Shown one piece after another: positions 22,671 through 33,386 of a stretch of 64,000 bases of DNA. Source of the stretch: Carettochelys insculpta (lineage: Eukaryota > Chordata > Testudines > Carettochelyidae); the NCBI RefSeq assembly GCF_033958435.1, contig NC_134137.1, forward strand, positions 122,982,001-123,046,000, read 5' to 3'. How positions within the stretch are numbered: the stretch's first letter is position 1; each line of letters begins with the position of its first letter. The notes beneath the pieces are model-generated. The model was not told the origin of the DNA. It searched no databases and worked only from the letters and a program-made list of their open reading frames with translations. The position numbers were made by a program, and so were the translations under genes.

Positions 22671-24070
22671 TTAAGAGTTTGTAGAACGTAGAATCCTAAT
22701 ATCTAACCTACACCGCTCCCTCTTCAGCTTCAGACCATTACTCCTTGCTCTGACATCTGACACCACTGAGAACAGTTTCTCACCCTCCTCTTTAGAGCTC
22801 CCCTTCAGGAAGTTGAAGGCTGCCATTAAATCACCCCTAAGTCTTCTCTTCTGTAAACTAAACAAGCCCAAATCCCTCAGCCTATCCTCATAGGTCTTGT
22901 GCTCCAGACCCTTAATCATTTTTGTTGCCCTCTGCTGAACCTGCTGCAGCAAATCCACATCCTTTTTATACTGAGGGTCCCAAAACTGGGCACCACATTC
23001 CAGCTGTGGCCTCACCAGTACCGAATAGAGGGGAATAACTACTTCCCTAGATCTGCTCGAAATGCTCCTCCTCATGCACCCTAGTATGCTATTAACCTTC
23101 TTGGTTACAAGCGCACACTGTTTACTCATATCTAGCCTTTCATCCACCATAACCCCAGGTTGCTTTTCATTGTACTGCTGCTGAGCCAGTCGGTACCCAG
23201 CCTTTAGCAGTGCTTGGGTTCTTCCGCCCCAGGTGCAGGACTCTACACTTCTCCTTGTTGAACCTCATCAGATTTCTTTTGGCCCAGTCCTCCAATTTAT
23301 CCAGGTCACTTGGGATTCTCTCTCTACCCTCCAATGTATCTGGATCTCCCCCTAGTTTTGTGTCATCTGCGAACTTGCTGAGGGTACAATCCAGTCCCTC
23401 ATCCAGGTCATTAATAAAGATGCTGAACAATACCAGCCCCAGAACTGAGCCTTGTGGCACTCCGCTTGAAACCAGCCGCCATCCAGATATTGAGCCATTG
23501 ACCACTACCCATTGGCCCCGACCATCAAGCCAGCTTTCTATCCATCTTAAAGTCCAAGGATCCAATCCATATTTCCTTAACTTATGGACAAGAATGTTGT
23601 GGGAGCCTGTTTCAAAAGCTTTGCTGAAGCCAAGGTATATCACATCCACTGACTTCCCCATGTCCACAGAGCCTGTTACCTCATCATAGAAGCTAATCAG
23701 ATTGGTCAGGCAGGACTTGCCCCTGATGAATCCATGTTGGCTACTTATGATCATTTTCACCTCTTCCAAGTGCTCCAAAATGGATTCCTTGAGGATCCCT
23801 CCATTATTTTCCCAGGTACTGAGGTAAGGCTAACTGGTCTATAGTTCCCTGGATTGTCCTTCTTTCCTTTTTTAAAGATGGACACTACATTTGCCTTTTC
23901 CAGTCATCTGGCATCTCCCCCAATCTCCAAGAGTCTTCAAAGATAATGGTCAAAAGTTCAGCAATCACATCTGCCAATTCCCTCAGTACCCTTGGGTGCA
24001 TTAAATCCAGACCCGTGGATCTGTGTACATCTAGTTTTTCTAGATAGTTCAGAACTTGTTCCTTCCTCAC
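22671..24070 (-). pseudogene. CR1 ORF2, reverse transcriptase part
   Basis: The piece at 23885-24070 holds the RT entry (GLDLMHPRVLREL, PDDWKR). The piece at 23167-23778 holds [13 protein letters not shown], the [21 protein letters not shown] block and the catalytic FADDTKL box. The piece at 22671-23150 holds the C-terminal domain (RPQLECGAQFWDP, LQQVQQRATKMI, RLRDLGLFSLQKRR). The frame breaks between these pieces show it is dead. The enzyme normally copies its own RNA at nicked DNA. Confidence 0.9.
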
Positions 24071-25275
24071 ATATAGCTGCTCTCAACCTTCCCATAGGAC
24101 CGTCACGTGGAAGTTGACTTTGTCCATGAAGACTGAGGCAAAAAAAGCATTGAGTACTTCAGCTTTTCCTACATCATCTGTCACTAGGTTACCTCCCTCA
24201 TCCAGTCATGTCCCCACACCTTCTTTGATAACCTGTTTATTGTTAACATGCCTGTAGAAACCCTTCTTGTTACTCTTCACATCCCTCGCCAGCTGCAGTT
24301 CCAGTTGTGCTTTCGGTTTCCTGATTACTTCCTGGCATTCTCCAGCCATATGTTTATACTCCACCTTAGTCAACTGTCCACGTTTCCATTTCTTGTATGG
24401 ATCCTTTTTGAGTTTAAGCTGACTAAGGATTTCCCTGCTAAACCAAGCTGGTTGCCTACCTTGTTTGCATTTCTTATTATATAGTGGGATGGTTTGTTCC
24501 TGTGCCTTCAGTAAGACTTCTTTAAAATACTGCCAGTTCTCTTCAACTCTGTTCCCCTTCATCTTCATTTCCCAAGGGATCCTGCTCATTCGTTCTCTTA
24601 GGGAGTTGAAGTCCGCCCTTCTAAAATCAAGGGTCTGTATGTTACTGCTCACCTTTCTTCCTTTTGTCTGGATCCTGAAATCTATGATCTCATGGTTGCT
24701 GCAGCCCAGGTTTCCACCCACTTCTATTTCTCCTACTAGTTCTTCCGTGTTTGTGAAAGGCAGGTCAAGTTGCGCATGGCCCCTGGTCGGTTCTTTTAGC
24801 ACTTGTACCAAGAGGTTATCCCCAACATTCTGCAAAAACTTCCTGGATTGTCTGTGTGCTGATGTATTGGTCTCCCAACAAGCGTCCGGATGATTAGAGT
24901 CTCCCATGAGAACCAGGGCCTGTGATTTGGAAGCTTCACTTAGCTGCATGAAAAAAGCCTCATCTATCTCATCTCCCTGATCTGGGTGTCTATAGCAGAC
25001 ACCAACTACAACATCATCTCTGTTACTTCCGCCTTTGAGCTTAACCCAAAGACACTCAACTGGATTTTCTCCCTCCTTATACTGGAGCTCTGAGAAATCA
25101 TACTGCTCCCTCACATAGGCCGCGTCTACACGTGCCGGCTACTTCAAAGTAGCGGCGCCAACTTTGAAATAGCGCCCGTCACGGCTACACGTGTTGGGCA
25201 CTATTTCAAAGTTAACATCGACGTTAGGCGGCGAGACGTCGAAGTCACTAACCCCATGAGGGGATGGGAATAGCG

Positions 25276-25306
25276 CCCTACTTCGACGTTCAACGTCGAA
25301 GTAGGG
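25276..25306. promoter_or_regulatory. Subterminal hairpin of H2
   Basis: A near-perfect 31-bp palindrome (CCCTACTTCGACGTT and its complement) lies between the left terminal repeat and the SANT gene. The same palindrome is at the matching distance in H4 (44536-44566). It is a candidate binding site for the SANT protein or transposase; this role is inferred. Confidence 0.6.
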
Positions 25307-25551
25307 AACGTGTAGTCATTGCGCGTCCTGCAACATCGAAATAGCGGGGTCCTCCATGGCGGCCATCAGCTGAGGGGTTGAGATACGCTCTGCCCAGCCC
25401 CTGAGCTCAATGGTGGCCGCGTGGAGTGGCCCCTCAAAGCTCCCTACCCCCTGCCTTCCTGTGCAGGAAGCTGAGAGAGCGTGCAGGCAGCAGCATTGCC
25501 ACGCGGCTAGCCTGCACACTCCTCCGCACCCACACACCCCCACCCGCTGTG

Positions 25552-27120
25552 ATGGCTGCCCCCCAGGCCCCCAAGTGCCTCCAGGTGACCCCCCCCCAAG
25601 GGGACCCAGGGCTCCCAGCCCAGCAGCCAGTCGGGGAAGCGGCAGCGGGGCCCCTCCTGGACGGAGGCCGAGCTTCGGGACCTGCTGGGGCTCTGGAGTG
25701 AGGAGGAGGTGCTCCAGGTAATGGGGAGCAAGAGGCAGAATGCAGATGCATTCGCTCTGCTGGCCGAGGGCCTGGCTGCCCGGGGTCACCCTGCCCGCAC
25801 TCCGGAACATGTCTGGAGTAAAGTGAAGGAGCTGTGGCAGGGTTACGCTCGGGCCCAGGATGCAGCCGGCCGATCTGGGGCCGCCCCCATCACTTACCCC
25901 TTTTACAGGGAGCTCAGGGACATCTTGGGCCCCCAGCACACCTCCTCCCCTCTGGCCATGCTTGATACCTTGGCTGACGAGCGCCAGCAGGCCCCGGAGG
26001 CAGAGTCCGCCCCGGATGCAAGCCCTGCACCCCGTGGGCCCCCCCAGGAGCCCACCCCCAGGGCACCGGAGGAGGAGGAAGAGGAGGGGGAGTCCTCCTC
26101 CAGCAATGCCAGCCTGAAGATCGCCATCCCATCGCGGAGCTCCAGCCGGGCATCTGCCCACCGGGTGTCCCCCGACCATGGGAGTGGACCATCAGGTGTG
26201 TACCCCCCCGGTGCACACCCCCGGGGTTGAGGGGCGGGGGTAATAGATATGACCAGGGCCCTCCACATGCCCAGATGACCATGGCCCCAAGGACAGCAGT
26301 GGCATGTCCCTCAGAAGAGTGCATCAGCCACTGCCCCCCAGCACAACAGTGCCATGCCCCATCCCCGGGGCTGGGGGGAGCGGAACCTCTCGGGTCTCCC
26401 AGGGGGAGGGGGTGGGACACCCATCATCAGCAGCAGCAGCATCTCCCGGGGACGGGGATGGGGAACCAGCAGCAGAGGGGTGGGGGGACAAGGGCCACGG
26501 TTTGGGGCTCACACTAACGGCTGTCTCCACTCTTCTTCCCCCACCTCCTGTGTTCCGCAGCTGCACCATTGGAAGGACCGGAGAGCGCCGGCAAGGCGTC
26601 AGTGGTCCCGGACAGCCCACCAGGGCCATCACTCCAGGCCAGCCCCTCAGTGGAGGACCAACCAGCCCCACGGCGGGGAAGATGGCGGACCCAGCACCAC
26701 CACCTGACGGTGACGGACCCCCAGCTGCTGGCCATCCATCGTTGGCAGCTGGAGGTTGCCGAGCAGCGGCTGTGGGTGGAGGAGCACCGCCTCCAGCTGC
26801 AGGAGCGGGCGCTGGCCTGGTGCCAGGAGGCATGGGGGGCCTTCATGCAGACCTTCGACCGTATTGCTGACTACCTGGGCCCCCGTGCTGCGCCAGCCGC
26901 CACTGCACCCGCCCTGCCTGCTCCACCTGCTGCGCCACCCGCTGCGCCATCCGCCGTCTCACCGCCACCCGCCACCGAGGTCCCTTCCGCCGAGGGGGAC
27001 CTGGGGTCAGCTGACACCCGCCGGCCATATCTACCAGTCCACCCGGCCCCCAGCCAGCCCCGGCCAGGGCTAAGGCCGAGGCGTGGGTCGTGGCCGCCCA
27101 CCACCAGCGCTGGACATTAG
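25552..27120 (+). CDS. Harbinger Myb/SANT-like DNA-binding protein (H2)
   Basis: Exon 1 is 25552-26195. The intron 26196-26560 starts at CAG/GTGTGTAC and ends at TTCCGCAG. Exon 2 is 26561-27120, ending TAG. The ATG (MAAPQAPK) is chosen because H4 and H5 start alike. Residues about 36-100 form the Myb/SANT-like domain, with SWTEAELRDLLGLWSEEEVL, RNADAF-like and VWSKVKELWQGYARA helices. An acidic run (EEEEEEGESSSS) follows, then in exon 2 a charged helix QLEVAEQRLWVEEHRLQLQE, probably a coiled coil, and a Pro/Ala-rich tail. The C9 run at 25589-25597 shifts the frame; one C fewer gives exactly 401 codons including the stop. Harbinger partners of this type carry the transposase to the nucleus and bind transposon ends. 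Confidence 0.85.
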
Positions 27121-27507
27121 GGGTTGTGGGGCCCAGGACGTGCCCCCCCGCCTCCCCCTTTGTATATATTCCCCCCAGTTTAATGTAATTTTGTAAATAG
27201 TTTTTGTATGAGAGCCCTGTTGTTATGCTGATCCTTGCCCCCCCATGTACATAGTTCTCCCTTTCCTTGTCTTCCCCTTTCATCTTATCCTTATTTATAG
27301 TACATATATATATATATATAAGTTTGATTTTGCCTGTAAATACTTAGTCTTGATAATAATAATAAGAGTTCAACAGATATTTGATTTGACGAACAAATGT
27401 CTGCTTTTATTTACAAGAAAAGTGGGGGGGGGTGCTCTTGGGTGCTCTGTGGTGTGGGCGTAGGGGCAGGGAGTGATGGGGGGGTGCAGTGGGGGGCCTG
27501 CCAGCAT
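27121..27507. other. Shared 3' UTR zone between the H2 genes
   Basis: The two H2 genes converge here. TTGTAAATAGTTTTTGT at about 27191 is shared with the corresponding zone of H4 and probably belongs to the SANT transcript end. On the minus strand, AAATAAAAG near 27410 is a good poly(A) signal for the transposase. A short (TA)n run is at 27304-27321. Confidence 0.6.
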
Positions 27508-28895
27508 TCACCCCGCGGCCTTGTCGAACTTGGCCCGCAGGGCGTCCCGGACCCGGGTCCCTTCAGGGTCCACCTGGTGACTGGGGGCAGCGGATGGCTG
27601 CACATCGGCCCTGCCGGCCTCCACAGCCCAGCCCTGAAAAAAGGCCTCCCCCTTGCTCTCCACGAGGTTGTGGAGGGCGCTGCATGCGCCCACAGTCTGG
27701 GGGATGATGGTGGGGCCCGCATCAAGGTGGGTGAGGAGACACCTCCAGCACCTTTTGAGGCACCCAAATGTGTGCTCTACCACCTGGCGTGCGTGGTTCA
27801 GGCGCAGGTTGAAGCGCTCCTGGCTGGCTGACAGATGGCCCGTGTAAGGGTGCATGAGCCAGGGCCGGAGGGGGTATGTCACATCTGCGATGACACAGAG
27901 GGGCATGGTGGTGTCCCCCACAGGGATCTCCCGCTGGGGGATGTAGGTACCCGCCTCCAGCCGGCGGCACAGGCCCGAGTTCTGGAATACCTGGGCGTCG
28001 TGGGTGCTGCCAGGCCAGCCCACATAAAAGTCCAGGAAACGGCCCCGGCTGTCCACCAAGGCCTGGAGGACCACTGAGTGGTAGCCCTTCCTGTTTAAGT
28101 AGCGTCCTCCACTGTGCTCTGGGGTGCGGATGGGGATGTGGGTCCCATCCAGAGCCCCGAAGCAATTGGGGAAGCCCAGGGTTGCAAAGCCTGCGATGGC
28201 GGCATCCGGGTCCCAAAGCCTCACGAGCCTGTGGAGGAGCAGGGCGTTGATGGCGTGGACGACCTGCAGGGGAAGCACATGGGAGAGCACCCATGGGGGT
28301 TGTGCAGGGTGTGTGTGGCCCTCCCCTGCCAGGGCCCCCCCTCCCCTCCCCTCTCCTCACCTGTCCTCCCCTGCCAGGGCTGCCTCCCCCTCCCCCGTGG
28401 GTCCTCTTACCTCCATGAGGACAGCCCCGACGATGGCCTTGCCGACGCCAAACTGCTGGCCCACGGATCGGTAGCTGTCTGGAGTGGCCAGCTTCCAGAC
28501 AGCGATGCCGACCCATTTCTTGACACAGAGGGCACGCCGCATGGCAGTGTCCTGGTGCCTCAGTGCGGGGGTGAGCCACTGGCATAGCTCCAGAAATGTC
28601 TGCTGGCTCATGCGAAAGTTCTGGAGCCAGCGGTAGTTGTCCCACTCTCCGAGCACCAGCCGCTCCCACCAGTCGGTGCTGGTGGGGTAGCTCCACAGCC
28701 GGCGGTGTATGAGGTGGGGGGGCGGGGTGCTGCAGGGTTGGGGGTTGCATCCTCCTCCCCTGCGGGCAGCTCCTCCTTTGTGGCAAGGATGTGCTCAGCT
28801 GCCTGCTGCATGGCATGGAGCAGGGCGAGCACTGCTCCTACAGGGGCGGCTGGGTGGACCTCTGGCTGCTGCTGCTGCTGCTGCTGGGGGTCCAT
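27508..28895 (-). CDS. Harbinger DDE transposase, HARBI1-like (H2)
   Basis: Exon 1 is 28895-28411 (start MDPQQQQQQQPE). The intron is 28410-28264, from GTAAGAGG to CCCCTGCAG. Exon 2 is 28263-27508. The conserved pre-catalytic segment has EWDNYRWLQNFRMSQQTFLELC and SYRSVGQQFGVGKA. The DDE_Tnp_4-type core keeps all three catalytic positions: the Asp of GALDGTHIPI, the Asp of GSTHDAQVF and the Glu of VVEHTFGCLK. One frame break is seen at the 7-base G run 28716-28722 (C7 on the coding strand); one more C gives 414 codons including the stop. The enzyme excises and inserts the element at 3-bp targets together with the SANT protein. Confidence 0.88.
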
Positions 28896-29820
28896 GACTG
28901 CGTTGCTCGAGGTGTGCGTGCCTATGGCTCTGCAGACCGCGTGCTGTGCAGGCTGAGTGTGTCTGGGAGGGGCCCTTTAAGGGAGCAGCTAGCTGTTGCC
29001 CCGGAAGCGCTAGTCCGCCCTGTTACCCTGTCTGCAGCTGTTCCTGGCACCCTTATTTCGATGTGTGCTACTTTGGCGTGTAGACGTTCCCTCGCAGCGC
29101 CTATTTCAATGTGGTGCTGCCCAATGTTGACGTTGAACGTCGATGGCACCAGCCCTGGAGGATGTGTAGCCGTTATTCATCGAAATAGCCTATTTCGATG
29201 TCGCTACATTGAAATAAGCTATTTCGATGTAGCGTTCACGTGTAGATGTAGCCATAGAGCGCAACTCCTCCTCCTTTTCTCCCACCTGTCCTTCCTAAAC
29301 AGTTTATAACCTTCCATGACCGTGCTCCAGTCATGCTAATCGTCCCACCAAGTCTCCATTATTCCAACCACCTCACACTTGTTTGACTGTGCCAGGGCCT
29401 CTAATTCTTCCTGTTTGTTCCCCAGGCTTCTGGCATTAGTGTACAAGCATCTTAGAGAAGTGACTGATTGGCCCACTTTCTCCTCTTCACCCAAGACACC
29501 CACTTGATTATTCCCTCCTCCTTCCCCACCTACCTCAGGGCTCGTGTCACCGTCCCCCAAGGAACCTAGTTTAAAGCCCTCCTCGCTAGGGTTGCAAGCC
29601 TGTCCACAAAGATGCTCTTTCCTCTCTTCATTAGGTGGATCCCACCTCTTCCCAGCAATCCCTGTTCACAAAACAGAATCCCATGGTCAAAGAAACCAAA
29701 TCCTTCTCTGCTACACCACCTACACAGCCACGCATTTACCTCCGTGATTTGACGAGCCCTATGCGGACCCCTTCCTTCCACAGGGAGGATAGATGAGAAC
29801 ACCACTTGTGCTGCATATTC

Positions 29821-30639
29821 CTTTCACTATTCACTTAAAAAATGCATACTTTTCTCAGTCCAGATGTGAATATTTGAGAAATTAGGTGAATATTTGCTTT
29901 GGATGGCTTTCATTTAGAAGAGTAAGAATAAAATACAGATCATATGGCATTTTGATGACACACTGATTTTAGTGTGTAACTGGTAATGCTTCTCTAGCTG
30001 TACAGTGGAAGGTATGTCTTGGCTGGCAGAGATTTATTTTTTGACAATATTAACTATTTGTTGTCCTCCCTCTTTCTCTCTTCAGTTTGTGATCTGTGAT
30101 GTGCATTTCTGGGGGAAGTGGGGGAAGCAGCTTATCTGGTTTATTAGTTTTGCTTGTTTTTATCCTGAGAAAAAGAGCAAATTTTCTATAAGTACCTGTG
30201 TTGTGTTGTCATATTTGTAATGGGCATTCGTAGATAAGGTTACTACATCCATGGTAAAACAGTCCTTTAAATGGATTTAATCTGAAGTGCTCAAATGTGT
30301 GTCAGAGCCCTTACATGCTGACTGAATGAAAAGAGAGAGCCAGATAAACTGACCTTAAGTAATTTATCCATATGTTACCTTCAGGCTGCTGAAGTAGGGA
30401 TCAGCAACATCCATTAGCACAAAATAAAACAAAACAAAATCCCAAACACCATCACATTAGTGCAAATTCAGCAGCAATTATACCAGGAAAAGTAGAGCAA
30501 AATGCAGCAGATGTGATCCTACAACCAATGGAGCCAATGATAAGATGCCCTTTGAATTCAAAGGAGGCAGGATTGTGTGCTGACTTTGGCAATAGCATTT
30601 TCCTGAGAACTGATGGCAAAAACTCTGCAGTCCCAAGAT
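29821..30639. other. Unique spacer, nothing recognised
   Basis: AT-rich sequence with a small AAAC-rich run at 30420-30445. There is no coding signal and no repeat end. Confidence 0.4.
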
Positions 30640-30905
30640 AGGTCTACACAGCAAAGTTATTTCAAAACAGCGGCCACTATTTCAAAATAACTTTGTGAGC
30701 GTCTACACAATGCAGCCACTATTTTGAAAGAGAGGGTGCCTTATTTCAAAACTGGTAAACCTCATTCTACGAGGAATAGGTATTTTGAAATAGGGACTGT
30801 GTGGGCAGGGAATAGGCCTATTTTCAGATAACCCACAGGCTGTGGCCACACTAACTCCTCCTTTTGGTAATGTGGCACTTTGGCAGATGCGAATGAGGCT
30901 CTGTG
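30640..30905. repeat. Mosaic of truncated Harbinger-type MITEs (TTATTTCAAAATAA type)
   Basis: GGTCTACACAGCAAAGTTAT at 30642 opens a palindrome, with GTTATTTCAAAACAGCGGCC mirrored by CACTATTTCAAAATAACTTT. A second fragment (30838-30905), with CTGTGGCCACACTAACTCC and CTTTGGCAGATGCGAATGAG, belongs to the 17679-17952 subfamily. It is cut off by the tail at 30925. Confidence 0.55.
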
Positions 30906-30924
30906 ATGTAGTGGGGGATATGTG

Positions 30925-31012
30925 TATGGGCATCTGATGAAGTGAGTCTGTGCTCACGAAAGCTCACGCTCAAAACTTTTCTGTTAGTCTATGAGGTGCC
31001 ACAGGACCCTTC
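30925..31012 (+). repeat. Penelope-like 3' tail, single copy
   Basis: GCATCTGATGAAGTGAGTCT, GCTCACGAAAGCTCACGC and CTGTTAGTCTATGAGGTGCC match the shared tail signature. It is unpaired here, unlike the inverted pairs at 16085 and 40553. Confidence 0.65.
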
Positions 31013-31046
31013 GTTGCTGTGTATGGAAGTGTGTGCGGCTTGCAGA

Positions 31047-31391
31047 AGCTACGTCTACACTTACAAAAAACTTCGAAATGGCCGTGCTAATGGCCAAATT
31101 GAAGAATACTAATGAGGCGCTGAAATGAATATTCAGCACCTCATTAGCATGCCACTAGTTGCTAATAGGAATAAGGGGCTAGGAAGCTGACAGGAATAAG
31201 GAGATTTCAATGTTGGCAGGGTCCTTTTGAAAAGGCCCCCCTTGTAGACGAGCTGCAGGTGAGCGAACTGTGGCACTTTTGAAGTGCCGCAGCCGGTGGC
31301 ATGCTAATGAGGTGCTGAACATTCACTCAGCACCTCATTGGTATTCTTCGATTTGGCCATTTTGAAGTGTTTTGTAAGTGTAGGCATGACC
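31047..31391. mobile_element. Harbinger-type MITE, TTACAAAAAACTTCGAAATGG subfamily
   Basis: The ends AGCTACGTCTACACTTAC and GTAAGTGTAGGCATGACC are flanked by AGA (31044-31046 and 31392-31394). The interior is palindromic, with GCTAATGGCCAAATTGAAGA and TAATGAGGCGCTGAAATG blocks. It shares termini with 32999-33349. Confidence 0.8.
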
Positions 31392-31394
31392 AGA

Positions 31395-31746
31395 GCGTGT
31401 GGGGCTCCTGCTGAGGGTAATCTAGGCAACCAGGTGACACCTCTGTACTGCAGACAAAGTGTGAGGTGGAGCCTGAGGGTTTTGAATGGGAACTGGGAGT
31501 TGGGAAGCAGTTAGTCTGGGCTGGGAGAGAGACAGACGAAGGAGGGGGCAAGGCTCCGGCTCTGGGGTCCCCTCAGGGCCTCCTCTCCTCAACATGAATT
31601 GCAACGACTGTCTCTGCCTGTTGTGCTGCCTCCTCTGTACTACTCTGTGCCCCTGTTGGATAATAAACCCATTATTCTTCCGCTGAGTGAGAGTCACTCC
31701 TGCCTGTGGATGGGGTGCAGAGCTTAGGGACACCTGAACCCCATGA
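31395..31746 (+). repeat. LTR retroelement fragment (probable LTR 3' portion)
   Basis: An AATAAA (31662-31667) is followed by CCGCTGAGTGAGAGTCACTC and GGTGCAGAGCTTAGGGACAC. That layout recalls turtle LTRs whose R/U5 ends in GAGAGTCACT. The upstream part is GC-rich without coding. The fragment ends near CCCCATGACA. Terminal repeats and duplications are not defined. Confidence 0.5.
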
Positions 31747-32205
31747 CAGGCAGTGCCATGAATATGCAGTGCCTCATTAGCATAATCGTTGCCACACAGG
31801 TTTTGCAAGTGCCGCTTTCAAAATGCACACTGCCCATGTAGCCAGGAGCCTTTCGAAACGAACCCCTGATTTCGAAAGCCCCTTACTCCCATTTGGTTTT
31901 GGGAATAAGAGACTTTTGAAATCATGGGGTCGTTTCAAATGGCTCCCCGGCTACACGAGAGGCGTGCATTTAGGCAGCGGCACTTTCGGAATATGCACGG
32001 CTGCCATTATGTTCATGAGGCACTGCATATTCATGGAGCACCTTATTAGCATCTGCCAAAGTGCCACATTGCCATAGCCCCTCTGAAAGGGGCTGTATTT
32101 TGAAAGAGGCTCTGTTGCACGTGGACACATTTGAAATAGCTCAGCGCCATGTCAAAATGCAGTTTGTGTACAGCTGTGCTATTTGTGACATAGCCCCAGT
32201 GTTCT
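31747..32205. mobile_element. Degenerate Harbinger-type MITE (GCACTGCATATTCA subfamily)
   Basis: Mirrored ATGCAGTGCCTCATTAGCAT and ATGAGGCACTGCATATTCAT blocks flank a centre containing TTTCGAAAGCCCCTTACTCC and its decayed complement. The left terminal repeat is missing beside the LTR relic. The right side carries decayed TGTGACATAGCCCC, so the ends are approximate. Confidence 0.6.
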
Positions 32206-32659
32206 CGTTCTTCCTCAATGCTGTAGCCATCACATAATAAATCATATCAAACCGGAGAAGCTAGATGATTACGCCTCTCTGTTGAATTCAGACCTGGTCA
32301 CACTGATGATCTCAAGGCTTGACTGCTGAATTTCTTACCCAGGAATGAAGCCATATGGCTCGAGAAAGCCCACACTGGTACAAAACACTGCAGAACATTT
32401 GCTTAAAGACACAGGTTGCCATAAATACATCCTACCTTGGCTTCACACTCTGCACAGGTGCCCCACTAAATATACAGGTCAATTCATGATAGGAGACCCC
32501 CTATTCACTCTCCTCCATTGACTGCCCTTCAGTGCCTGAGAGATCTGCTCACCCTTTGCAACCATGTCCTCTCACACTAGCTACATTCTTCTGCAGCAAT
32601 GAAACTGTGAAGTGCCAGAGACAGAAATTTCACAGGGACTGGAGTTACCTGTTATATAT
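32206..32659. other. Unique spacer, nothing recognised
   Basis: Short frames only and no repeat ends seen. Confidence 0.4.
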
Positions 32660-32897
32660 ATGGAGATATACCTATCTCCTAGACTCAGAAAGGACCTTCA
32701 GAGGTTATCAGGTCCCAATCCTTGCACTCACAGCAGGACCTACCACTGTTGCTGATAGATTAAAAAAAAACAAAACAAACAAAAACAAACAAACAAACAA
32801 ACAAACCTACTTACCCCAGATGGTCCCCTCTAGGACTGAGCTCACCATCCTGGGTTTAGCAGGTCAATGCTCTACCCACTGAGTTATCCCTCCCCCT
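32660..32897 (-). repeat. tRNA-derived SINE (turtle type)
   Basis: On the minus strand the head reads GGGGAGGGATAACTCAGTGG, GTAGAGCATTGACCTGC and TAAACCCAGGATGGTGAGC. It contains A-box-like TAACTCAGTGG and B-box-like GCTCAGTCC, which fit a tRNA-derived pol III promoter. The body includes a (TTTG)n expansion (plus strand 32762-32806, CAAA units) and ends with TCTAGGAGATAGGTATATCT, the tail I recall from turtle SINEs. Confidence 0.8.
32762..32806. repeat. (CAAA)n simple repeat inside the SINE
   Basis: An A-rich run followed by repeated CAAA units sits within the SINE body. Confidence 0.9.
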
Positions 32898-32998
32898 CTT
32901 GTTAGAGTAATCTCCACACAGCCTAATGGTAACTGCAGGACTCAGTGTACAACTCTAACTACAAAACTCTTCTCATTGACTTGACTTTCTCTCAGTAA

Positions 32999-33349
32999 TG
33001 CCGTCTCTACACTTACAAAAAACTCAGAAATGGCCATGCTAATGGCCAAATTGAAGAATACTAATGAGGCCCTGAAATGAATATTCAGCACCTCATTAGC
33101 ATGCCATCAGCTTCGGCATTTTGAAAGTGCCATGATTTGCTCACCTGCAGCTCGTCTACATGGGGGTCCTTTTGAGGTTTACCTATCACCTGATAGGAAT
33201 ATGGGGATTTTGATGTCGGCAGGGTCCTTTTGAAAAGGACCCCGTGTAGATGAGCCATGCCTCATTAGATTTCAGTGCCTCATTAGTATTCTTCGATTTG
33301 GCCATTAGCATGGCCGTTTTGAAGTTTTTTTGTAAGTGTAGACAAGGCC
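32999..33349. mobile_element. Harbinger-type MITE, TTACAAAAAACTTCGAAATGG subfamily
   Basis: It starts TGCCGTCTCTACACTTAC, ends GTAAGTGTAGACAAGGCC, and is flanked by TAA (32996-32998 and 33350-33352). It is palindromic, with GCTAATGGCCAAATTGAAGA on the left and TTCGATTTGGCCATTAGCAT on the right. Its centre contains AGGGTCCTTTTGAAAAGGAC. Confidence 0.85.
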
Positions 33350-33386
33350 TAAATCCTTCATACAAACATGTAAGTTATAGCTCTTG

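Larger units (their letters stand above)
25118..29253. mobile_element. Harbinger element H2, near-intact two-gene transposon
   Basis: The 4136-bp element has terminal repeats GGCCGCGTCTACACGTG and CACGTGTAGATGTAGCC. It is flanked by ATA duplications (25115-25117 and 29254-29256) inside CR1 ORF2. It carries a Myb/SANT-like gene on the plus strand and a DDE transposase gene on the minus strand, facing tail to tail. Both genes keep consensus splice sites, and only one homopolymer indel breaks each frame. A 31-bp hairpin with core CGACGTTCAACGTCG sits 158 bp from the left end, and a related GACGTTGAACGTCG lies near 29131-29144 on the right. It is the most complete Harbinger in the window. Confidence 0.92.
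24206..29560 (-). pseudogene. CR1 ORF2, endonuclease part (split by H2)
   Basis: The N-terminal piece at 29336-29560 has CLYTNARSLGNKQEELEAL and VGIMETWWDD, the APE endonuclease entry with its catalytic Glu. The next piece, 24206-25114, carries VVGVCYRHPDQ, ALVLMGDSNHPDACW (the GDFN-like site), LDLPFTN and NLGCSNHEIIDF (the SDH-like site). H2 lies exactly between them. Downstream, near 24071-24205, stop codons break the frame before the RT. Confidence 0.9.
22671..29820 (-). mobile_element. CR1 LINE, 5'-truncated, interrupted by Harbinger H2
   Basis: Minus-strand CR1 sequence runs from the C-terminal part of ORF1 (29566-29805, ending in a CR1-type esterase tail with LPVEGRG, GFGFFDHGILF and GGIHLMKRGKS) through ORF2 to the 3' end near 22671. 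H2 (25118-29253) splits ORF2. Removing H2 and one ATA makes the flanks read GGVALYVREQYDF, which is the expected CR1 endonuclease segment. The 5' end is truncated near 29820. The 3' terminus is atypical because ORF2 stops at RLDIRILRSTNS just before an ATTCTACG-like tail. Confidence 0.9.

Noticed and set aside
25316..26179. 287-residue minus-strand frame across H2
   Set aside because: It lies antisense to the SANT exon, which has matching counterparts in H4 and H5; the antisense frame has none.
27722..28816. 364-residue minus-strand open frame
   Set aside because: It overlaps the transposase in another frame; the true frame contains the DGTH, THD and VVE catalytic blocks. It is a GC-rich shadow.
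32860..32897. Possible tRNA gene on the minus strand
   Set aside because: Only a SINE head with A- and B-box-like words; no acceptor stem, and the SINE body and tail follow.
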